Source: Salipaludibacillus agaradhaerens (GTDB lineage: Bacteria; Bacillota; Bacilli; Bacillales; Salisediminibacteriaceae). Taken from it: DNA of 64,000 nt. Of the stretch, positions 58,285 through 64,000 are shown piece by piece (position 1 is the first letter of the stretch; each line of letters begins with the position of its first letter). The notes beneath the pieces are model-generated. The model did no database searches. It had not been told where the DNA came from and saw nothing but the letters and a program-made list of their open reading frames with translations. The position numbers and the translations under genes are program-made. The stretch is from NCBI RefSeq assembly GCF_002019735.1, contig NZ_KV917378.1:1638869-1702868 (forward strand). Direction: 5' to 3'.

Positions 58285-58312
58285 CAATAGTGACATTTTT
58301 TAGGCACTATTG
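58285..58312. promoter_or_regulatory. Inverted repeat between citM-type and deoR-type genes
   Basis: CAATAGTG (58285-58292) and CACTATTG (58305-58312) pair around 12 bases, with AGTGTCAATAGTGACA overlapping the left arm. Further on ACTTATAA-TCA occurs twice (about 58350 and 58407). These could be operators of the DeoR-type protein. The rest of 58069-58476 has no other feature. Confidence 0.45.
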
Positions 58313-58476
58313 TCTTAGGTAAAAGACACAGATTATTATGTTTTTACTTACAACCACTTATAATCAATTATTTATACTTGATATCCCTTATCCTTTATGT
58401 TAAATTACTTATAAATCATCAATTAAAAAGACATTAACTTAAAAATACCTTACGATCACTTACAGAAGGTGATGAC

Positions 58477-59253
58477 ATGTATCAAGAAGAGCGATTAATC
58501 GCGATTATTTCTTACCTTAAACAGCATAAACGTATTTCTGTCGAACAAATTTGCACCTTGTTCGATGTTTCTAGAGATACTGCCCGCCGTGATCTTGTGA
58601 AGCTAGAAGAAGAAAAATCCATCGTCCGTACACGCGGAGGGGCACTCCTTCCATCCCACGTGGAATTGAAACCCTATTTAAGCCGACTTGAAACCGTTTC
58701 TGAAGAAAAAAAGAAGATAGGAAAATTAGCTGCTTCTCTCATTTATGAAGGAGATCGTGTCATTTTAGATACGTCGACAACGGTTCAGGCGTGTGCGGAG
58801 CAGTTAGCCAATGTCAATTGTACGATCATTACAAACTCTATCAACCAAGCTGATGTTCTTTCGAGCAAAAGTAATATTAATATTCAGCTTCTTGGTGGGA
58901 CCTTAGAAAAAGATCACCGTTTCTTATACGGGGCCTCCGTTGTGAATAAACTATCTGAGTATTATGCGGACAAAGTATTCATTGGTGTTATAGGTATTTC
59001 ACAGGAGGGACTTACCATTGCTCATGAAGAAGATGGTGTTGTGATGCGTAAGATGATGCAACAAGCTAAGCAAGTGATTGTATTAGCTGATCACACTAAG
59101 CTTGGTAATACTGACTTCTTCAAATACGCCCATTTATCTGACGTTGATCTACTTATTACTGATAAAATCCCCCCTAAGCCTTTTCGTGAGTTATTACAAC
59201 AATATGATGTCGAACTACTTACAGCCGACGAAGAACAGACAGGAGATGATTGA
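58477..59253 (+). CDS. DeoR-family transcriptional regulator
   Basis: A 258-residue repressor of sugar-phosphate metabolism type. HTH at about 3-57 (RLIAIISYLKQHKRISVEQI, FDVSRDTARRDLVKLEE, then RTRGGALL). The DeoRC sensor fold follows, with DRVILDTSTTVQACAEQL, TNSINQADVL, LLGGTLEKDHRFLYG and KVFIGVIGIS. GAAGGTGA is followed by ATG. Its stop is directly adjacent to the HAD phosphatase start, so the pair is one unit and the phosphatase likely acts on the effector's pathway. Divergent from the citrate transporter. Confidence 0.93.
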   Translation: MYQEERLIAIISYLKQHKRISVEQICTLFDVSRDTARRDLVKLEEEKSIVRTRGGALLPSHVELKPYLSRLETVSEEKKKIGKLAASLIYEGDRVILDTSTTVQACAEQLANVNCTIITNSINQADVLSSKSNINIQLLGGTLEKDHRFLYGASVVNKLSEYYADKVFIGVIGISQEGLTIAHEEDGVVMRKMMQQAKQVIVLADHTKLGNTDFFKYAHLSDVDLLITDKIPPKPFRELLQQYDVELLTADEEQTGDD

Positions 59254-60126
59254 ATGGTCAAGATGATTGCAATTGATTTAGATGGTACGTTACTTAATGA
59301 AAGAAAACAGCTAAGTGAAGAAAACCTCCATGCTATTAAATTAGCTCAGTCACAAGGAGTTGAAGTGGTGATCGCCACGGGAAGAGCTTACTTTGATGTC
59401 AAAGCTATTTTTGAGCATACTGGCTTAAAAACGTGGGTTATCAGTGCTAATGGTGCATGTATTCATACGCCTTCAGGCGATCTCTTCCATCACGTGCCTA
59501 TGGAGAAGAAAGACGCGTTAACCATTTTAAGATGGCTAGAACAGCATGATTTTTATTATGAGGTTTTTTCTGAAGACGCCATTCTCACCCCATTAAATGG
59601 ACGACAAATACTAGATATTGAACTAGATCGTTTAACATCCGCTAACCCTGACGTAGATACCGCTTTTTTTGAGGAGATTATTCATGGGCAATTTAGCCAG
59701 ACAGGATTTGTTCAAATCGACAGCGCTGAGAGCATTGCCGACGATGACATTACCGTTTATAACATCCTCGCCTTCTCATTAGATGAGGACAAATTGCTCA
59801 AAGGATGGCACCACTTTTCTGATTCCCCGGGCCTTACACTTGTAAAATCAGCTAAGCATAATTTTGAGCTGGAGCATGAGAAGGCTGCCAAAGGCATTGC
59901 CCTCGACATCCTCGCCAAAAAATTAGGAGTTCCTTTAGCTGCTACCGCTGCAGTTGGTGACAGCTTTAATGATTTATCCATGTTAAAAATCGCCGGATAC
60001 AGTGCCGCCATGGGGAATGCTCCGTTAGAAATTAAACAGGCAGCTGACACTGTGACGTTACCCAATACTGAAAACGGCGTGTCTCATTTCATCCATGAGT
60101 TAGTGAAAAAGACGTGCCTTAAATAG
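59254..60126 (+). CDS. HAD-superfamily Cof-type sugar-phosphatase
   Basis: A 290-residue Cof/YidA-like phosphatase. Motif I is DLDGTLL with the nucleophilic aspartate at about residue 8. ATGRAYFDV provides motif II, and a large cap domain covers about 85-190. The lysine in VKSAKHNFELEHEKAAKG is motif III, and GDSFNDLSML is motif IV. It dephosphorylates small phosphorylated metabolites; the substrate is unspecified. It follows the deoR-type stop with no gap and has GGAGATGATTGA in front. Confidence 0.92.
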   Translation: MVKMIAIDLDGTLLNERKQLSEENLHAIKLAQSQGVEVVIATGRAYFDVKAIFEHTGLKTWVISANGACIHTPSGDLFHHVPMEKKDALTILRWLEQHDFYYEVFSEDAILTPLNGRQILDIELDRLTSANPDVDTAFFEEIIHGQFSQTGFVQIDSAESIADDDITVYNILAFSLDEDKLLKGWHHFSDSPGLTLVKSAKHNFELEHEKAAKGIALDILAKKLGVPLAATAAVGDSFNDLSMLKIAGYSAAMGNAPLEIKQAADTVTLPNTENGVSHFIHELVKKTCLK

Positions 60127-60241
60127 GAGGCTCTCTTAATGGGGGCTATTCATCTCATATCCAATGTTTTTTTCAATAAATCGTATCTGCTAAGTGCTAG
60201 AGTATCTTTCAAATAGCACTTAATCCGATGCTTCTTATAAC

Positions 60242-60296
60242 ACTTAAACTGCTTCAAGCGTGACGTTTCAGGCGGCGTGATCAAAGCAGTTTGAGT
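60242..60296 (+). other. Inverted repeat downstream of the HAD gene
   Basis: ACTTAAACTGCTT (60242-60254) and AAGCAGTTTGAGT (60284-60296) pair with one mismatch around a GC-richer 29-base loop. No T run follows, so it is not an ordinary terminator. It precedes the strong terminator at 60306. Confidence 0.5.
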
Positions 60297-60305
60297 TATA
60301 AATCT

Positions 60306-60355
60306 GCAGCCCACTGACCTCTTACCATAAGGAAAGTCAGTGGGCTGCGCTTTTT
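60306..60355 (+). terminator. Intrinsic terminator of the deoR-HAD unit
   Basis: GCAGCCCACTGAC and GTCAGTGGGCTGC pair exactly (13 bp), followed by GCTTTTTC. Confidence 0.92.
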
Positions 60356-60429
60356 CTCATCGTGGTTTTAGTTAGGCATAATTTAATAAGCAAACGAAAA
60401 ATACCGACGGATCGTACTTCCCGTCGGCA

Positions 60430-60582
60430 TAAAACAAACTTTCAATCAATGAGCATTTTCACCTTCTTGCACTGATTGGTCGTTGCGTGAATTAGAACAT
60501 GTGCGTCCGTTATCTCCCGACTAAATAGCGTTAGTTCTCCTCTCTATTTTGAGGCGGGAATTTTACGGACGCTTATCTGCCA
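60430..60582 (+). repeat. Dispersed 152-bp element family 1, full-length diverged copy
   Basis: ATAAAACAAACTTTCAATCA to TTACGGACGCTTATCTGCC. Hairpin 1 reads CAATCAATGAGC/GCACTGATTG. The long stem is CTCCCG against CGGGAA, and AAATAG/CTATTT is intact. It fills the space before the chemoreceptor stop codon. Confidence 0.9.
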
Positions 60583-60612
60583 AAAATCATCTGTCAAACT
60601 TACTTACATTTT

Positions 60613-62679
60613 TCACTTATCAATATTAAAGAATTTAATTCTTTCCTTCATCCCATTGGTCATGTTTCCTAAGCTCGTTGCTGAGGCGGCCACTTCTTCA
60701 GTGGACGACGCCATTTCTTCAGCAGATGCTGATATTTCTTGCGCTGAGGCCGCCACATTTTCCGCTATTTCTCCAGATTTTTCAATTTCTTTTAAAACCA
60801 GCTCTTTATCTGCCTTAATTTTTTCAGACGTCTCCTTTGTCGTCTCTACTTTTGGCCTCATACTTTCTACCGCTTCAATAATATTGTTGAAGGCTCCCAT
60901 CGTGTCATCTAAATGGCCTCGTTGTGATAAGAGTTCATTATTCACTTCATTGGTGGAGCCAACCATGACCCCTGCCTCACTGGCCACACCTTTTATAATT
61001 TCATTAATAGTTTCAGACGACTCTCTACTTTGTTCAGCTAGCTTTCTTATTTCATCTGCTACAACAGCGAAGCCTTTCCCAGCTTCTCCTGCTCTCGCCG
61101 CTTCGATAGCTGCATTAAGGGCCAATAAATTGGTTTGGTCTGCGATCGCATTAATGAGATCTGTCATTTCATTCACTTGACTAATGTTCACTTCCACAGA
61201 TTTAACCCGTTCAATTAATGTACTGAACGTCCCAGTTAGCGCTTCAAACGATGAGGTCATATTACTCATAACCTCACTACTCTCACTTGCGACCGTCATG
61301 ATAGATGTAGAGGTGCCATCCACCTCTGTGATGGACTCGTTCATAAAATCTAAATCAGTACCGAACTGTTGAATCATTCTATCTACATTTTTTAATGCTT
61401 CATATTGATCTGTCGTACTTTCTGCCACATCTGTAATAGCGGCTGCCACATTTTCTGACGTCGCACTCATTTGTTGGGAAAAGGAGGATAACGTTTGGGC
61501 ATTGTCATCTATATTAGCCGCATTTGATTGAAAGTTTTTAACGACATCAATTAAATTGTCTTGCATGGTAAAGAGCGACCTTCCGATATCTCCTAATTCG
61601 TCTTTTCGTTGTAGCTCTTTCTCTTCAAAAGTGTTGATTAGATCACCATCGGCCACTGCTTCAGCCACATCACTGTATCTTTTAGCTGTTTTACCCATGC
61701 GTGTTGAGAAAATAACGATTAACGCTGTGACTACAATTAGTGACACAACACTTGTTATAATAAACATATACATTAAACGATTTAAACTGGCATAGAGCAT
61801 TGATTCTTTAACACTAATGCCAACTTTCCAGTCTGTTTCAGGAATCGTGGAATAGTAAAAGAGCGTCGTCTCGTTCCCCTCATTATACTCACTTTTCCCT
61901 GTGTCACTTCCTAGCATATTTTCTGCCGCGGTCACTAACGACGTATTACTACTTTCCTGAATATTCGCTACTGTTAATAGCTCCTCATCTACACCACCAA
62001 GGTAAACGCCATTGTCTTCTAATAACATAGCTACACCATCGTAATCAATCTCAAGATTAGCAATCATCGTTTGGATACTACTTATGTCGATGTCTACCGT
62101 CACTACACCAGCTAATTGCCCATTTGATTCGTAGAACGGATAAGCGGCTGTGACCATCGCGACGTCAGTAGATGGATCAAAATAAGATTCCGTCCATCCG
62201 CCATCAGGTTGTTTCCCAACTTCATACCACTCTGTTGTCCAAATGTTAAGGTCACCAGTCGTGTATGTATCATCAAGAATAATACTATCCCCTTCTTTAA
62301 AGGCAAATGGCGCAAACTGTTCGATCTCTTCTACAGTGTAAGGTTCAAACCAAATCCCCATTCCAAATGTCTCATCGTACATCGGTAAATATCCTTCCAA
62401 CAAAGCCTTATAATCTGCTTCATTGAATTGGTCTAAATTAGCTTCAACGGTTTTTGCCATACTTTTTACCACCGCTTTTTGCGTGGTTAACACATTATCT
62501 ATAGACTGAACGGTTTCCTGTATTTTCGTGTCCATTTGATTGTCTAACTGAGTTTCAATGATCGTCTTTGAAAAAAAATACCCGATCAATGAAATTACGA
62601 GTAAGACAACTAATATGACAGGAATTATAAATGAAATAATCGATTTAGCAATGGTTTTGTTCGTGATTTTCTTAAGCAT
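60613..62679 (-). CDS. Methyl-accepting chemotaxis protein with dCache sensor
   Basis: A 688-residue transmembrane chemoreceptor. A first membrane helix (about 12-36) is followed by an extracellular dCache domain (about 37-295; [38 protein letters not shown]) and a second helix (about 305-330). HAMP covers about 331-385. The long cytosolic coiled coil has its hairpin tip at [20 protein letters not shown] and continues [20 protein letters not shown]. The dCache type senses small ligands such as amino or organic acids. AAGGGG precedes ATG by nine bases. Signals to CheA/CheW encoded elsewhere. Confidence 0.95.
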   Translation of the reverse strand: MLKKITNKTIAKSIISFIIPVILVVLLVISLIGYFFSKTIIETQLDNQMDTKIQETVQSIDNVLTTQKAVVKSMAKTVEANLDQFNEADYKALLEGYLPMYDETFGMGIWFEPYTVEEIEQFAPFAFKEGDSIILDDTYTTGDLNIWTTEWYEVGKQPDGGWTESYFDPSTDVAMVTAAYPFYESNGQLAGVVTVDIDISSIQTMIANLEIDYDGVAMLLEDNGVYLGGVDEELLTVANIQESSNTSLVTAAENMLGSDTGKSEYNEGNETTLFYYSTIPETDWKVGISVKESMLYASLNRLMYMFIITSVVSLIVVTALIVIFSTRMGKTAKRYSDVAEAVADGDLINTFEEKELQRKDELGDIGRSLFTMQDNLIDVVKNFQSNAANIDDNAQTLSSFSQQMSATSENVAAAITDVAESTTDQYEALKNVDRMIQQFGTDLDFMNESITEVDGTSTSIMTVASESSEVMSNMTSSFEALTGTFSTLIERVKSVEVNISQVNEMTDLINAIADQTNLLALNAAIEAARAGEAGKGFAVVADEIRKLAEQSRESSETINEIIKGVASEAGVMVGSTNEVNNELLSQRGHLDDTMGAFNNIIEAVESMRPKVETTKETSEKIKADKELVLKEIEKSGEIAENVAASAQEISASAEEMASSTEEVAASATSLGNMTNGMKERIKFFNIDK

Positions 62680-62799
62680 ATTTCTACGCCCCTTAAAGTA
62701 TATTTGAGAGACATTTTGCCATACTCTCTTAATTTAACGGTAGCATAAATGGGGGCTAATAGAACTAGTCTATTTTTCATAGTCATACTTATAAGGGTA

Positions 62800-62842
62800 T
62801 AAACATTGATATATCAATAAGGATGTAAATGTTGGTATATCA
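62800..62842. promoter_or_regulatory. Two 17-bp direct repeats upstream of the chemoreceptor gene
   Basis: TAAACATTGATATATCA (62800-62816) and TAAATGTTGGTATATCA (62826-62842) are 26 bases apart. TGATATATCA in the first is palindromic. Possibly a regulator-binding pair; no family can be named. Confidence 0.35.
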
Positions 62843-62894
62843 GCCTGCTTAAGAATCAATTTCATAACGTAAAATAAGATGTCAACATTTGCAT

Positions 62895-62965
62895 AATGAC
62901 TGTGATCTTCACTTCAGACGGACGCTTTATCCTCAGGGAGTCGCCGTCTCTTTTACTTCAGCTTT
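62895..62965 (+). repeat. Dispersed repeat family 2, internally deleted copy
   Basis: ATAATGACTGTGATCTTCAC, TTCAGACGGACGCTTTATCC and TCAGGGAGTCGCCGTCTC match both ends of the copy at 17305-17440, with the middle missing. The rest of 62976-63104 is featureless. Confidence 0.72.
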
Positions 62966-63100
62966 TTTAAAACGGCCAGATTAGACTATTTTGATTCATT
63001 CACTTATACGTGTTGGAAATTTAATTGTGACATTCATTCACCTTAGCTGCTAAAAAGAATTAACTTTCTAGTAGTTACACTTATATAGCCTTCATTTCCC

Positions 63101-63136
63101 ATAAAAAAAGACCTCCAAATATGACTGGAGATCTTT
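63101..63136 (-). terminator. Intrinsic terminator after the DUF443-like gene
   Basis: AAAGATCTCCA and TGGAGGTCTTT pair on the minus strand with one wobble, followed by TTTTATGGG. It is about 180 bases past the stop. Confidence 0.75.
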
Positions 63137-63316
63137 CTCTTGCAAACAACGTCTTAACTACACATCAACTAGACCGTGGAGAATGATTATTTCCTAAAAG
63201 CACATCAAGGTCTAGAGAAACTTTGAAGCTTTCGGATCAGATAACACCCTTTGAGACTTTTCAAGTAACCTTTGTTGTTTGGTTAGTCATCTTTGATAAC
63301 TCAGCACTTCTCCCTC

Positions 63317-63970
63317 TCATCTATTCATTTCATTGCCCTTCAAAAGCATTCCATAAGTTTTATTAGGCATTACAAGCATGAAATGACTAATTGAAAAAAA
63401 CGTCAAAAAAAGCATTGCAAACACTATATATATTATATTGGGGGAATGTAGCACTATTCCAAAGAAACCTATGGTCCCCCCTAGAAACATCACATAGACT
63501 AAAAGAGATACAAGAATAATTTTATTTGATATAGGTCTAATCCTTATCTTTTCAGTCGACAATTCTTTGAGGTTAACTTGCCTATAAAACATGCGTTTGT
63601 ACCTACTACTTATATAACAACGACAAATTCCCATGGCAACAGTGGCTATCAATAGAATTACTATCGTCATCATTAATGACACATTCAAATTAAAATAATC
63701 TAATACACTGTCGACGACTTTCCATAAAAAAAATGCTATGCAGCCCATTACGATACTATTGATTTTAGCTTTTTGTTCCCGGGGTGCTTGAATGTCTGCC
63801 AACAATTTTTCATCATCGCATTTATATACTGTATGTGGAACTAACCAAAAAGCAAAAGGGATAAGTGCTTTCCACACAGGTGTTTCTATATCAAAGAAAT
63901 AGTGTTCTCCATTTATCGTAATGAGTCGATACCTAAAATTATTATTTACTTGTTGTATTTGTGCATCCAT
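63317..63970 (-). CDS. DUF443 / tandem five-TM family membrane protein
   Basis: A 217-residue membrane protein. The N-terminal cytosolic part NNNFRYRLITINGEHYFFDI then WKALIPFAFWLVPHTVYKCD, and five hydrophobic segments (about 42-58, 76-94, 98-118, 150-172, 180-205), resemble the DUF443 family known from staphylococci and bacilli. Its function is unknown; such genes often occur in tandem, and further copies could lie beyond the window edge. GAGGATATGTT precedes ATG 63970. A terminator follows. Confidence 0.7.
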   Translation of the reverse strand: MDAQIQQVNNNFRYRLITINGEHYFFDIETPVWKALIPFAFWLVPHTVYKCDDEKLLADIQAPREQKAKINSIVMGCIAFFLWKVVDSVLDYFNLNVSLMMTIVILLIATVAMGICRCYISSRYKRMFYRQVNLKELSTEKIRIRPISNKIILVSLLVYVMFLGGTIGFFGIVLHSPNIIYIVFAMLFLTFFSISHFMLVMPNKTYGMLLKGNEMNR

Positions 63971-64000
63971 AACATATCCTCTGTTAATTTTAAATTTATT

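Noticed and set aside
60656-61180. Long plus-strand Ser/Ala-rich frame
   Set aside because: It is the antisense of the alanine- and serine-rich coiled coil of the chemoreceptor.

Overview
The window looks like a chromosome segment of a low-GC Gram-positive spore-former of the Bacillaceae. Shine-Dalgarno sites are strong (AGGAGG type) and catabolite-responsive (cre) sites are frequent. Relatives of the recognisable genes are typical of Bacillus: cypC, YqcI/YcgG, YjfB, a LicR-type PTS regulator and CitM. The two long extracellular proteins at 53-56 kb are very acidic. Together with the GH5 cellulase of Bacillus halodurans Cel5B architecture, this suggests an alkaliphilic or halophilic soil or soda-lake bacillus. 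That ecological reading is inference.

Layout. 1-9.8 kb: cobalamin uptake and late B12 synthesis, all on the minus strand. A B12 riboswitch with its own terminator precedes btuF-btuC-btuD::cbiZ-cbiB. cobT and cobO-cbiA-cobQ lie upstream. 10-19 kb: oligo-1,6-glucosidase, an atypical SDR, a Na+/Ca2+ exchanger, an AspT/YidE-type transporter, small proteins, and a GH1 enzyme paired with a ROK kinase. 21-28 kb: a LacI regulator, then a beta-glucoside/oligosaccharide PTS operon (IIB-IIC-IIA-GH1) with its LicR-type activator. 28.6-34.2 kb: a YhgE-like/MMPL export pair facing a TetR regulator, separated by a tandem repeat array. 34.6-42.7 kb: a third GH1, a GGDEF-EAL protein, a fructokinase-type ROK and queC-queD-queE. 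43-52 kb: small membrane proteins (one broken), Hsp20, esterase, secreted GH5 cellulase, a frameshifted RNase H-like gene, a CYP152 P450 and a YqcI/YcgG protein. 53-56.4 kb: a tandem pair of unrecognised anchored acidic proteins. 56.7-64 kb: a CitMHS transporter, a DeoR-HAD pair, a chemoreceptor and a DUF443-like membrane protein.

The genes describe a plant-polysaccharide scavenger. The secreted cellulase releases cello-oligosaccharides. The PTS or a ROK kinase phosphorylates beta-glucosides and three GH1 enzymes hydrolyse them inside. cre sites near at least five loci (alpha-glucosidase, PTS operon, third GH1, citM, and the 16.2-kb locus) point to CcpA control.

The most unusual content is non-coding. 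A roughly 152-bp structured element occurs about 17 times: six copies in tandem at 32.7-33.56 kb, the rest dispersed and diverged. It has alternative mutually exclusive hairpins and at least one compensatory base change. A second dispersed family (about 140 bp), a 51-bp tandem array at 45.1 kb and a 21-bp array at 16.55 kb that reads as heptads on the minus strand are also present. No tRNA, rRNA, CRISPR array or intact insertion sequence was seen.
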